Positions 48,876-57,796 of a stretch of DNA of 64,000 bases are shown here, in pieces. Position 1 is the first letter of the stretch; each line of letters starts with the position of its first letter. Under the pieces are notes generated by a model, which saw only the letters and a program-made list of their open reading frames with translations, did no database searches and had not been told where the DNA came from. The position numbers were made by a program, and so were the translations under genes. The stretch comes from JAWWPY01 sp033854735 (GTDB taxonomy: Bacteria; Actinomycetota; Actinomycetes; Streptosporangiales; Streptosporangiaceae), in contig JAWWPY010000024.1 of NCBI GenBank assembly GCA_033854735.1, positions 30,181 to 94,180 on the forward strand, in the 5' to 3' direction.

Positions 48876-50921
48876 TTAGTCAACCGCCGCCAACGGCTGC
48901 GCGAACTGGGCCTGGTAGAGGCGCGCGTACGCGCCGCCAGCCGCCAGGAGCTTCGGGTGCGTGCCCTGCTCGACGATCTGCCCGTCCTCCATTACCAGGA
49001 TGAGGTCGGCGTCGCGGATGGTCGACAGCCGGTGCGCGATGACGAAACTGGTCCGGCCCTGCCGCAGTGATGTCATCGCACGCTGGATCAGTACCTCGGT
49101 CCTGGTATCCACCGAGCTGGTCGCCTCGTCCAGGATCAGGATGGCCGGCCGGGCCAGGAACGCCCGCGCGATGGTGATGAGCTGCCTCTCACCCATGCTC
49201 ACGTTGGCGCCCTCGTCGTCCAGGACGGTGTCATAGCCGTCGGGAAGCGTTCGCACGAACCGGTCGACATAGGTGGCCTTCGCCGCCTCCGCGATCCGCT
49301 CGGGCGTGGCATCGGCTGATCCATAGGCAATGTTGTCCGCGATTGTGCCGCCGAACAGCCAGGCGTCCTGCAGCACCATCCCGGTCAGCGCCCGCAGCTC
49401 GTCCCGGCTCATCGAAGCGATGTCGACACCATCAACGGTGATCCGTCCCGAGCTGATCTCGTAGAACCGCATCAGCAGGTTGACCAGCGTGGTCTTGCCG
49501 GCCCCGGTTGGCCCGACGATCGCGACGGTCTGGCCGGGTTCGACCTTCAGCGACAGGTCCTCGATCAGCGGCCGGTCCGGCGCGTAGCGGAAGGACACGT
49601 GCTCGAACTCCACCCGGCCGTGCACGACCGTGGGCCTGGCCGGCTGGGCGGGATCCGGTTCCTGCTCGTCGGCGTCCAGCAGGGCGAAGACCCGCTCGGC
49701 GGAGGCGACGCCGGACTGCAGCAGGTTGGCCATGCTGGCCACCTGCGTCAGTGGCTGGCTGAACTGCCGGGAGTACTGGATGAACGCCTGCACGCCGCCC
49801 AGGGAGAGGGCACCGGTTGCCACCCGCAGGGCACCAACCACGGCGACCAGCACGTAGTTGAGGTTGCCGACGAACATCATGACCGGCTGGATGGTGCCGG
49901 AGATGAACTGAGCCCGGTAGCTCGCCTGGTACAGGGACTCGTTCTGCTCGGCGAAGACGCGCATCGCCTCGTCGCGCTGGCCGAACACGCTCACCAGCGA
50001 GTGCCCGGTGTACATCTCCTCGACGTGGCCGTTCAGCTTGCCGGTCGTCGACCACTGCTTGATGAAGTGCGGCTGAGCGCGCTTGCCGATCCTGGCCACG
50101 GCCAAGATCGAGACGGGTACGGTGACCAGCGCGATCAGGGCCAGCAGCGGCGAGATGAGAAACATCACCGTGAGCACGCCCACGATGCTCAGCAGCGAGA
50201 TGACCAGCTGGCTCAGCGTCTGCTGCAGCGACTGGGCCAGGTTGTCGATGTCGTTGGTGACCCGGCTGAGGATCTCGCCCCGCGGCTGCCGGTCAAAGTA
50301 GCTCAGCGGCAGCCGGGACAGCTTGGCCTGGACCTGCTCGCGCAGCCCGAAGACGATGCGCTGCACGACCGTCGCCGTCACCCGGCCCTGCATCAGCATG
50401 CCGGCTGAGGAGCCCAGGTAGACCAGCAGGACCAGCAGCAGTACCTGGCCGACGCGGGTGAAGTTGATGCCCTGGCCAGCGACCACATGCATCGCCGACA
50501 GCATGTCGGCCTGCGTGCCGCGGCCCTCGCGCCGCAGCCGGGCCACCATCTGGGCCTGGCTTACCCCGGCCGGGATCTGCTTGCTGATGACGCCCGAGAA
50601 GATCAGGTTGGTCGCGTTGCCGAGCAGCCACGGCCCGAGCACCGACAGCGTGACGCTGACCGCCGCCAGTACCAGGCTGGTCGCCACGAGCAGCCGGTGC
50701 GGGGCCAGCGTGCCGAGCAGCCGCCGGCTGGAGCCGCGGAAGTTGAGCGATTTCTCGGTGGACATCCCGCCCATGAATGCGGCCGGGCCGCGGCCGGTAC
50801 CGATGCCTGCGGCCGGGCCGGGCCCCCGCTTGGGCGTGGCCCGCTCCCCGGCACCGTTGCTGGCGGCACCGTTGCTGGCGGCACCGTTCGGCGCGGCACC
50901 GCGCCCCTCCGGCTCGCTCAT
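48876..50921 (-). CDS. Heterodimeric ABC exporter subunit (canonical Walker B)
   Basis: A 681-residue half-transporter: six membrane segments (about 75-375) and an ABC domain. Walker A is GPTGAGKTTLV (470-480), Walker B LILDEATSSVD with the catalytic Glu599. The ABC signature is altered: NVSMGERQ (573-580) in place of LSGGQ. The N-terminal 60 residues are a disordered extension with NGAAS repeats. Together with the partner at 50918-52654 it forms an exporter with one consensus and one degenerate ATP site, as in TM287/288-like systems. It overlaps the partner's stop by four bases. Confidence 0.9.
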   Translation of the reverse strand: MSEPEGRGAAPNGAASNGAASNGAGERATPKRGPGPAAGIGTGRGPAAFMGGMSTEKSLNFRGSSRRLLGTLAPHRLLVATSLVLAAVSVTLSVLGPWLLGNATNLIFSGVISKQIPAGVSQAQMVARLRREGRGTQADMLSAMHVVAGQGINFTRVGQVLLLVLLVYLGSSAGMLMQGRVTATVVQRIVFGLREQVQAKLSRLPLSYFDRQPRGEILSRVTNDIDNLAQSLQQTLSQLVISLLSIVGVLTVMFLISPLLALIALVTVPVSILAVARIGKRAQPHFIKQWSTTGKLNGHVEEMYTGHSLVSVFGQRDEAMRVFAEQNESLYQASYRAQFISGTIQPVMMFVGNLNYVLVAVVGALRVATGALSLGGVQAFIQYSRQFSQPLTQVASMANLLQSGVASAERVFALLDADEQEPDPAQPARPTVVHGRVEFEHVSFRYAPDRPLIEDLSLKVEPGQTVAIVGPTGAGKTTLVNLLMRFYEISSGRITVDGVDIASMSRDELRALTGMVLQDAWLFGGTIADNIAYGSADATPERIAEAAKATYVDRFVRTLPDGYDTVLDDEGANVSMGERQLITIARAFLARPAILILDEATSSVDTRTEVLIQRAMTSLRQGRTSFVIAHRLSTIRDADLILVMEDGQIVEQGTHPKLLAAGGAYARLYQAQFAQPLAAVD

Positions 50922-52654
50922 GGTGTCGCCTCCTGCTCGGTCAGCTGGGAGAGCACGATCTCCCGGTAGGTCTCATCGGTGCTCATCAGCTCATCGTGCG
51001 TGCCAGCTGCGACGATGCGGCCCGCATCCAGCACGATGATGCGGTCCGCATACCGGATCGTGGCGACCCGCTGGGCCACGATGACGACGGTGGCCTGGGC
51101 TGTCTCGGCGGCCAGCGCCGCCCGCAGCCGCGCGTCGGTGGCGTAGTCGACCGCCGAGAACGAGTCGTCGAACAGGTAGATCTCGGGCCGGTGGACGAGC
51201 GCCCGGGCGATGGCCAGCCGCTGCCGCTGCCCGCCGGACACGTTCGTGCCGCCCTGGGCGATGCGGGCGTCCAGGCCGCCGGGCATCTGCTCGACGAAGT
51301 CGCGGGCCTGGGCGGTCTCCAGGGCATGCCAGAGCTCGTCGTCGGTGGCTTCCTGGTTGCCGTAGCGCAGGTTGGTCGCCACGGTCCCGGAAAAGAGGTA
51401 GGGCTTCTGCGGTACCAGCCCGATCAGGCTCGACAGCAGCGCCGGGCTGAGCTCGCGGACATCGACGCCGTCGATGAGCACGGCCCCGCCGGTGACATCG
51501 ACCAGCCGGGGGATGAGGCTCAGCAGGGCGGTCTTGCCGCTGCCGGTGCCGCCGATGACCGCGGTGATCTCACCGGGCCGGGCATCCAGGCTGATGTCGG
51601 ACAGCACCGGCTTCTCAGCGCCGGGGTAGCGGAACTCCACGGCCCGCAGCTCGAGGTGGCCATGGCTGTCGAGCTCGATCACCGGGCTGGCCGGCGGAAG
51701 CAGGTCAGGCTCGGTGTCGAGCACCTCCATGATGCGCTCCGCGGACACCTCCGCCCGCGGCACCATCATGAACACGAAGGTGGCCATCATGACCGACATC
51801 AGGATCTGCAGCAGGTAGCTGAGGAACGCCGTCAGCGCGCCGATCTGCATGCTGCCGCTGGCGACGAGGTGGCCGCCGAACCACAGCACCGCGATGCTGG
51901 ACAGGTTGAGGACCAGCATCACCGACGGGAACATGAGAGCGATCAGGCGGCCGACGCCCAGCGAGACATCGAACAGATCCGAGTTCGCCACGGCGAACCG
52001 CTCGCGCTCGCGGCTGTCACGGACGAACGCCCGGATCACCCGCACGCCGCTGATCTGCTCGCGGAGCACCCGGTTGATGACGTCGATGCGCGTTTGCATG
52101 AGCCGGAACAGCGGCCGCATCCGGCTGATGATGAGGGTCACGATGATGCCCAGCACCGGAACGGCTACCAGCAGCAACGAAGACAGCGGCACGTCCTGGT
52201 TGAGGGCCAGGATGATGCCGCCGATGCACATGATCGGGGCCGACACCAGCAGGGTGAAGGTCATCACCGCCAGCATCTGAACCTGCTGCACGTCGTTCGT
52301 GGTCCTGGTGATCAGCGACGGGGTGCCGAGCCGGCCGAGCTCGCGGGCTGAGAACGCTTGTACCCGGCTGAAGACACCGTGCCGGACATCCCGGCCGAGT
52401 GCCATCGCGGTCCTGGCCCCGAAGTAGACCGCGCCGATCGCGCAGGCGATCTGGACCAGGCTGATGGCCAGCATCATGCCCCCGGTGCGCAGGATGTAGT
52501 GGGTGTCGCCAGTGATCACTCCGTTGTCGATGATGTCGGCATTCAGCTTCGGCAGGTAGAGGGTGGCCAGGGTCTGCACCAGTTGCAGCCCGGCGACGGC
52601 GGTGATCGCCTTGCGGTACGGGCGCAGGTAGGTGCGCAGGAGTCGGATCAGCAT
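50918..52654 (-). CDS. Heterodimeric ABC exporter subunit (degenerate Walker B)
   Basis: A 578-residue half-transporter: six membrane segments (about 15-300), then an ABC domain with Walker A IGGTGSGKTALLSL (367-380), normal signature NVSGGQRQRLAIARAL and Walker B EIYLFDDSFSAVD. The catalytic Glu is Asp497. With the partner's altered signature this predicts one composite site that binds ATP but hydrolyses poorly. It follows the TetR gene with a seven-base overlap, so the TetR protein likely represses this multidrug-type exporter. Confidence 0.92.
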   Translation of the reverse strand: MLIRLLRTYLRPYRKAITAVAGLQLVQTLATLYLPKLNADIIDNGVITGDTHYILRTGGMMLAISLVQIACAIGAVYFGARTAMALGRDVRHGVFSRVQAFSARELGRLGTPSLITRTTNDVQQVQMLAVMTFTLLVSAPIMCIGGIILALNQDVPLSSLLLVAVPVLGIIVTLIISRMRPLFRLMQTRIDVINRVLREQISGVRVIRAFVRDSRERERFAVANSDLFDVSLGVGRLIALMFPSVMLVLNLSSIAVLWFGGHLVASGSMQIGALTAFLSYLLQILMSVMMATFVFMMVPRAEVSAERIMEVLDTEPDLLPPASPVIELDSHGHLELRAVEFRYPGAEKPVLSDISLDARPGEITAVIGGTGSGKTALLSLIPRLVDVTGGAVLIDGVDVRELSPALLSSLIGLVPQKPYLFSGTVATNLRYGNQEATDDELWHALETAQARDFVEQMPGGLDARIAQGGTNVSGGQRQRLAIARALVHRPEIYLFDDSFSAVDYATDARLRAALAAETAQATVVIVAQRVATIRYADRIIVLDAGRIVAAGTHDELMSTDETYREIVLSQLTEQEATP

Positions 52655-53343
52655 GGGTGGGCAGTCATCGGCGGCTCATCATTTTTCGGCCGGGCGGTTG
52701 TCGGCAGGATAGCGAGCATGTCCTCGGCCAGCTCCAGCAGCGCGTCCTCGATGACCCGGGCGAGCGCGACGGGCGGATCGGCGAAGAGCCAGTGCTCGGT
52801 CGCCGCCTGGACGACGGCCGTGATGGCGCCCGCGAACGCGCGGGTGAAGAACGTATCGGCCGCCGCAACGGCACCGGTGCGCTCGGTGATCGCCTCAGCC
52901 AGCTCGTACTGCATCATCGACAGGGCCTTCAGGTACTCCCCGCGCAGCACCGGCGAGCAGGTGACGAGCTGGATGCGGGCGATGACCTGGGGGTCTGGCG
53001 CCTCGCTGGCCGGGCCATAGACGGCCAGCACGGCGTTCCTGACCGCTTCCCACAGGCCCTCGCTGGCGGGCCGTTCCCGCAGGGCTTCCCCGATCTGGAA
53101 GGACCGGTCCAGGGCCAGGGCGCAGATCGCCTCGTATTTACTGGCGAAGTAGTTGTTGAACGTCCGCGGGGACACCTCAGCTGCCGCCGCGATGTCTTCG
53201 ACGAACACGTTCTCCAGACCGCGCTCGACGGCCAGCCGCATCGCCGCCGCGCCGAGCGCCTGCCGGGTGGCGAGCTTCTTGCGCTCGCGCAGCCCAGCCG
53301 GGCGGCTGGGCCGGGCCTGCGCTGAGTACTGGCCAGTTGACAC
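52648..53343 (-). CDS. TetR family transcriptional regulator of the ABC exporter
   Basis: A 231-residue TetR protein. The HTH is VFVEDIAAAAEVSPRTFNNY (residues about 45-66), preceded by a basic N-terminus (RPAGLRERKKLATRQALG). The ligand domain has VIARIQLVTCSPVLRGEYL. Its stop codon lies inside the start of the exporter gene, making a TetR-ABC-ABC operon in which it probably represses its own transcription and is released by an exported drug or lipid. No operator palindrome was located with confidence. Confidence 0.9.
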   Translation of the reverse strand: MSTGQYSAQARPSRPAGLRERKKLATRQALGAAAMRLAVERGLENVFVEDIAAAAEVSPRTFNNYFASKYEAICALALDRSFQIGEALRERPASEGLWEAVRNAVLAVYGPASEAPDPQVIARIQLVTCSPVLRGEYLKALSMMQYELAEAITERTGAVAAADTFFTRAFAGAITAVVQAATEHWLFADPPVALARVIEDALLELAEDMLAILPTTARPKNDEPPMTAHPC

Positions 53344-53422
53344 GTACGCAGACTACAAGATTCTGCGTGACACGCAAATTTGCTTGCCGCGAACATATGA
53401 CATCCACCCAGGCCCGGCGGGG

Positions 53423-54556
53423 TTAGTGCTGGCTCTTCGCCGGGCCTTGCTGGGCTACCTGAGCCAGGCCCTGGGTCATCCAGGTGAGCATCCGCGGGAC
53501 CTCCGCCTGCCACGTCGCCATGTTGTGGCCGCCCCCCGCGATGAGCGCGAGCGGCACATCCGTTTGCTGAAGCTCAAGCTCCTGCCAGAACAGCTCGGCG
53601 TCAGCCACGTCCAGCTTGTTATCCGTCCCCGCGCCCAGCCAGAAGCGGGGGATCACCGCCCCTGCGGGCAGTTGCTGGACCTCCTCCAGCGGGGTGTTGT
53701 CCCGCTGCAGCACTCGGCTGCCGCCGAACGGGCTCACCAGCCGGATCGGGTGGGCCAGCTGGTTCTCGAACGGGCTGAAGTAGCCGCTGAGGACCCCGGC
53801 AAACCCGTATCGGTACCGGAATTGCAGGGCCATGTTGGCGGCGCAGAAGCCGCCCTCGGAGTATCCGGCCACGCCCCAGCCAGCGCCGGGCGGCTGCACC
53901 CGGACGACATGCGCGATCCGGTCCGGCAGGTCCCCGGCCAGGTAGGTCAGGTCCTGCGGGCCGCCCACCTGGTTGAGGCACTGCAGCGAGACATCCTTGG
54001 CCCCGTTCGCGTCGGGCATGACCAGCACGGCGGGCCGAGCGAGATCCTCGTTCATCAGGTGGTCGAGGGTCATCGTCACGCCCACCACAGTGATCCAGTC
54101 CTGCGGCTCACCGGGCTGTCCGTGGATGAGCTCGATCACGGGGAACCGGTATCTCTTGTACGACGACCAGAAGTACTGAGGCGGCAGGTAGACGTACACC
54201 GCCCTGGTGAGGTGGCTGCGCGAGCCGGCCACGGCCAGGCGCAGGATGTATCCCTGCCGCCGCGCCAGCCCGCTGTTCATCTTCCTGCCACCGTGGGGTA
54301 CCTGGGGTACCTGGGGTGCCGAATTGACGCCTTTGACGCCCTGGCTCGTGAGGTCCCCGATCATTGCGCTCCAGGTCGCGTAGTAGCCGTAGTACTTGTT
54401 GACGGCGATCACCCCGAAGAGCACCCCAAGCGTGAATGCCAGGCACGCGGCGAAGACGCGAAGGACCGCCCGGCCGGTGACGAGCATCCACCCCATCAGA
54501 GCGCCAAATGTCACCACCAGCAGGACGAATAACGCCGTGCTTTGGGGGTCCAACAT
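53423..54556 (-). CDS. Membrane-anchored esterase (esterase D/antigen 85-like fold)
   Basis: A 377-residue protein. Two N-terminal membrane helices (about 8-28 and 32-53) precede an extracytoplasmic alpha/beta-hydrolase domain: AVYVYLPPQYF, FPVIELIHGQPG, LVMPDANGAKDVS, nucleophile elbow VAGYSEGGF and His in AGGGHNMATW. The Asp in GAGTDNKLD is the likely acid. The fold resembles antigen-85 acyltransferases and esterase D. GGAGG lies before ATG 54556; an upstream ATG at 54595 is possible. The substrate, perhaps a cell-envelope ester, is unknown. Confidence 0.8.
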   Translation of the reverse strand: MLDPQSTALFVLLVVTFGALMGWMLVTGRAVLRVFAACLAFTLGVLFGVIAVNKYYGYYATWSAMIGDLTSQGVKGVNSAPQVPQVPHGGRKMNSGLARRQGYILRLAVAGSRSHLTRAVYVYLPPQYFWSSYKRYRFPVIELIHGQPGEPQDWITVVGVTMTLDHLMNEDLARPAVLVMPDANGAKDVSLQCLNQVGGPQDLTYLAGDLPDRIAHVVRVQPPGAGWGVAGYSEGGFCAANMALQFRYRYGFAGVLSGYFSPFENQLAHPIRLVSPFGGSRVLQRDNTPLEEVQQLPAGAVIPRFWLGAGTDNKLDVADAELFWQELELQQTDVPLALIAGGGHNMATWQAEVPRMLTWMTQGLAQVAQQGPAKSQH

Positions 54557-54657
54557 TCCGGCCTCCGGATCCGGGAAGGTGGCTGTTGCCTTCATGCCCC
54601 CAACGTGCCATGGCTAGCCCGGCCCCGGTATCAGGAAGACCCCCCGTTCAACCCTGA

Positions 54658-55755
54658 TCAGCTACCGGCCTGATCGGGGGATGCCCCGGCCACCTCACCA
54701 GCGCTGGGGATGTCCCAGCGGGACTCGATGTTTCCGAACCGCCACACGGCGAGGGCCACGGCCCAGATGACAACGAACAGCCCCGCGATCGTGAAACCAG
54801 CCTTGTTGATGTCGAAGCTGGACAGGAAGTCCCAGAGGGAACCGCGGAGGTGCAGTTCGGCGGTGAGAACGCCGAGGATCTCGACGGTGCCGATCAGGAA
54901 GGCGGCGGCGATCGACAGGCCGGTGATGACCAGGTTGTAGTACACCTTGCGGACCGGCCGGGCAAAGGCCCACCCGTAGGCGAAGTTCATGAAACAGCCG
55001 TCGAGCGTGTCGAAGAGCGTCATCCCGCCCGCGAAGAGCAGCGGCAGGGCGAGGACGGCGTAGAACGGCAGGCCGGACGTGGCCGCGTACACGGTCGCGG
55101 TGAGCAGGACGACTTCGGTGGCGGTGTCGAACCCGAGCCCGAACACCATGCCGACGAAGAACATCTGCCAGGTGTGGTTGATGGACCGCATGAACCGGCC
55201 GAAGAACCGGTACATGAGCCCGCGCGCTTGGAGCTGGCGCTCCAGTTCCTGCTCGCTGTACCGGCCACGGCGCATGTCACGGAAGACCCGGGCTATCCCG
55301 ACCAGCACCACCAGGTTCAGCGCGGCGATCAGGTACAGGAAACTGGCGGCCATCAGGGTTCCGGCCATCCCGCCGAGCGTCTCGTACGCGGAGCTGGGAT
55401 CGACCACGGCGCCGAACACGGCCCGGGCGGCGAGCGAGATACCAGCCCCGACCGCAACGATGATCGTGGAGTGACCTAGTGCGAAAAAGAATCCCGTCCC
55501 CAACGGACGCTTGCCCTCGGCCATGAGCTTACGGGTGACGTTGTCGATGGCGGATATGTGATCGGCGTCGAACGCGTGGCGGAAGCCGAGGGTCCACGCG
55601 GTGATGGCCACGCCCAGCCCGACACCGAGCTTGTCGTAGCGGAAGTGGTGCGGCAGCACGGCGAGCACGAAAATGCCCCAGCCCGCGATGTTCAGTGTGG
55701 CGATCACCGCGGCCATGGACCCCAGCCGGCCTCGCTCGGCGGGGCGGAGGCTCAC
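54658..55755 (-). CDS. Nickel/cobalt transporter, HoxN/NixA (NicO) family
   Basis: A 365-residue membrane permease with about eight membrane segments. The family metal-binding signature RHAFDADHISAIDN (residues 59-72) is intact, with LGHSTIIVA and GLGFDTATEV, LFDTLDGCFMNFAYGWA as further signatures. GTG 55755 is chosen since it overlaps the cobB stop by four bases; the frame stays open further upstream only as a shadow of cobB and yields a non-natural Arg-rich extension. As the last gene of a B12 operon it most probably imports Co2+. Confidence 0.92.
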   Translation of the reverse strand: MSLRPAERGRLGSMAAVIATLNIAGWGIFVLAVLPHHFRYDKLGVGLGVAITAWTLGFRHAFDADHISAIDNVTRKLMAEGKRPLGTGFFFALGHSTIIVAVGAGISLAARAVFGAVVDPSSAYETLGGMAGTLMAASFLYLIAALNLVVLVGIARVFRDMRRGRYSEQELERQLQARGLMYRFFGRFMRSINHTWQMFFVGMVFGLGFDTATEVVLLTATVYAATSGLPFYAVLALPLLFAGGMTLFDTLDGCFMNFAYGWAFARPVRKVYYNLVITGLSIAAAFLIGTVEILGVLTAELHLRGSLWDFLSSFDINKAGFTIAGLFVVIWAVALAVWRFGNIESRWDIPSAGEVAGASPDQAGS

Positions 55756-57194
55756 CTGGCCGCCCGCCGGGCGGCGTGGGCCGCACCGACCAGCCGGGTG
55801 GCGGCGTGCGGCACACCGGCCCAGTGCAGGTGCAGGTAGGACGCGAGCAGGCCGGGACCGGCCCAGCCGTGCCTCGTGCCGTCGGCGAGTTCCCACGCGG
55901 GCCCGTGCTCGTGCCCGTGCCCGTGCCCGTGCTCGGGCTCGGGCCCGTGGGCGGGCTCGCTGACGGTGCGGTGGAATTCGTGGGCTCGCACCCGGGTGCC
56001 GGCCGCGACCAGGGGAGTGTCGCGCAGGGCGGTGGCCTCGCGGTAGCCGAGGGTCAGCTTCCCGGTCATCCGGGCCCGGGCGGGCAGCACCCCGCACTGG
56101 GGGTGCGCGTCGAGCGTGCGGCCGAGCCAGAGCAGCCCGGCGCACTCAGCCACGATCGGCATGCCTGCCGCCGCCCGCTGCCTGACCTGGTCGCCCAGCG
56201 CGACGTTGGCCGCCAGCCGGTCGACATGGACCTCGGGGAAGCCGCCGCCCACCACCAGGGCGTCGGTGCCTTCCGGCAGCCCCTGGGCGACCAGCGGGTC
56301 GAAGGTCACCACATCCGCCCCGGCCGCGGTCAGCAGCTCGTCGTGCTCGGCGTAGCCGAAGGTGAAGGCTGGCCCCGCGGCGACCGCGACCCGCGGCCGG
56401 GCGGACCGCGGTCCCGGGGGATTCTCTGGTAGCTGGACCTCAGCTGACCACGGGTCGGCGACGAGTTCTGGTGCGCTGCGCGCGATGCCCATCAGCAGGT
56501 CCAGGTCGAGGTGGCGGGCGACCATCTCGCGCAACGCGGGGAGCCAGGCGCGGACCGACCCGGGGCGCTCGGCGGCGGGCACCAGGCCCAGATGCCGCGA
56601 CGGCGTCCGCAATGCCGCGTCCCGGGGCAGGGCGCCGATCACCGGGATGCCGGCCGGCCCAAGCGCCTCCCGCAGCACAGCCTCGTGACGCTGCGAGGAG
56701 ACCTGGTTGAGCACCACTCCGGCGAGCCGGACGCTGGGGTCCCACCCGGCGAAACCGTGCACGATCGCGGCGATGGACCGGGATGTCCCGGCCGCGCCGA
56801 CGACGAGCACCACGGGAGCGCCGGTCAGCCGCGCGACGTGCGCGGTGCTGGCGTAGTCCCCGCGTCCCGCCGCCCCTGTTCCCGCCGCCCCTGTTCCCGC
56901 CACACCGTCGAAGAGGCCCATGACGCCTTCGATGACCGCGACGCCGGCGCCGCGGGCGCCGTGCCGGAGCAGCGGCGCCACCAGCTTCTCGCCCACCAGC
57001 CAGGGGTCAAGGTTGCGGCCGGGTGCTCCGCACGCGGCCGCGTGGTAGCTCGGGTCGATGTAGTCGGGCCCGACCTTGTGCGGGGACACGCGCAGTCCGC
57101 GGGCGCGCAGGGCCGCCATGATGCCGGTAGCCACCGTGGTCTTGCCGTCTCCCGACCGGGTGGCGGCGATGACTACCCGGGGCAGGTTCACCAT
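55752..57194 (-). CDS. cobB: Cobyrinate (or hydrogenobyrinate) a,c-diamide synthase
   Basis: A 480-residue glutamine-dependent amidotransferase. The N-terminal dethiobiotin-synthetase-like ATPase has ATRSGDGKTTVATGIMA (P-loop about 12-25) and HKVGPDYIDPSYH. The C-terminal glutaminase has ADALVVGGGFPEVH and MPIVAECAGLLWLG with the catalytic Cys. It amidates carboxylates a and c of the corrin ring. Residues 416-434 form an extra His-rich loop (HGPEPEHGHGHGHEHGPAW), encoded by CCCGTG-type repeats. It overlaps cobO by seven bases and the Co permease by four. Confidence 0.93.
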   Translation of the reverse strand: MVNLPRVVIAATRSGDGKTTVATGIMAALRARGLRVSPHKVGPDYIDPSYHAAACGAPGRNLDPWLVGEKLVAPLLRHGARGAGVAVIEGVMGLFDGVAGTGAAGTGAAGRGDYASTAHVARLTGAPVVLVVGAAGTSRSIAAIVHGFAGWDPSVRLAGVVLNQVSSQRHEAVLREALGPAGIPVIGALPRDAALRTPSRHLGLVPAAERPGSVRAWLPALREMVARHLDLDLLMGIARSAPELVADPWSAEVQLPENPPGPRSARPRVAVAAGPAFTFGYAEHDELLTAAGADVVTFDPLVAQGLPEGTDALVVGGGFPEVHVDRLAANVALGDQVRQRAAAGMPIVAECAGLLWLGRTLDAHPQCGVLPARARMTGKLTLGYREATALRDTPLVAAGTRVRAHEFHRTVSEPAHGPEPEHGHGHGHEHGPAWELADGTRHGWAGPGLLASYLHLHWAGVPHAATRLVGAAHAARRAAR

Positions 57195-57796
57195 TCGATG
57201 CCGCGCTGGCCCTTGCGCCCGGCGTCCATCGGGTGCTTGACCTTGGTCATCTCGGTGACCAGGTCGGCCGCCTCAGCCAGGGCCGGGGTGGCCCGGCGGC
57301 CGGTGATGACAACATGCTGGACGCCTGGGCGCGCGGCCAGGGTGGCCAGGACCTCGTCGACGTCGAGGGTGCCATTGGCGAGCGGGTAGGTGAACTCGTC
57401 CAGGACGAGCAGCCGGTAGGTCTCGGCCGCCAGGTCCCGCGTGACCTGCTGCCATCCCTCCCGGGCCGCGCGCGCGTGATCTTCTGGCGGGGTTCGCAGC
57501 CACGACCAGCCGGCGCCCATCCGGTGCCAGGTGACGGGTGCTCCTTGGCCGCTGGCCGTGTGCACCTCGCCGAGAGCCCGCAGCGCGTCCTCTTCGCCCA
57601 CCCGCCATTTCGGGCTCTTGGTGAACTGGAACACGCCGATGGGCCACCCGGCCGACCAGGCCCGCAGGGCGAGCCCGAAGGCCGCCGTGGACTTTCCCTT
57701 GCCATCCCCGGTGTGCACGATGAGCATCGGCTGCGCGCGCCGCTCACGGGTGCTGAGCCCGTCGTCGGGCACCGCGGCGACCTGGCCTTGTGGCAT
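57188..57796 (-). CDS. cobO: Cob(I)yrinic acid a,c-diamide adenosyltransferase
   Basis: A 202-residue ATP:corrinoid adenosyltransferase of the BtuR/CobO family. The P-loop is VHTGDGKGKSTAAFG (residues 27-41); WPIGVFQFTKSPKW, LVLDEFTYPLANG (Walker B) and VITGRRATPALAEAADLV follow. It adds the 5'-deoxyadenosyl group to the cobalt of the corrin. The ATG overlaps the chelatase stop by one base. Length is normal. Confidence 0.94.
   Translation of the reverse strand: MPQGQVAAVPDDGLSTRERRAQPMLIVHTGDGKGKSTAAFGLALRAWSAGWPIGVFQFTKSPKWRVGEEDALRALGEVHTASGQGAPVTWHRMGAGWSWLRTPPEDHARAAREGWQQVTRDLAAETYRLLVLDEFTYPLANGTLDVDEVLATLAARPGVQHVVITGRRATPALAEAADLVTEMTKVKHPMDAGRKGQRGIEW

Noticed and set aside
55756..56145. 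N-terminal Arg-rich extension of the Ni/Co permease reading frame
   Set aside because: The extension with alternating Ala-Arg is the out-of-frame reading of the cobB His-rich repeat; the natural start is the GTG overlapping the cobB stop.
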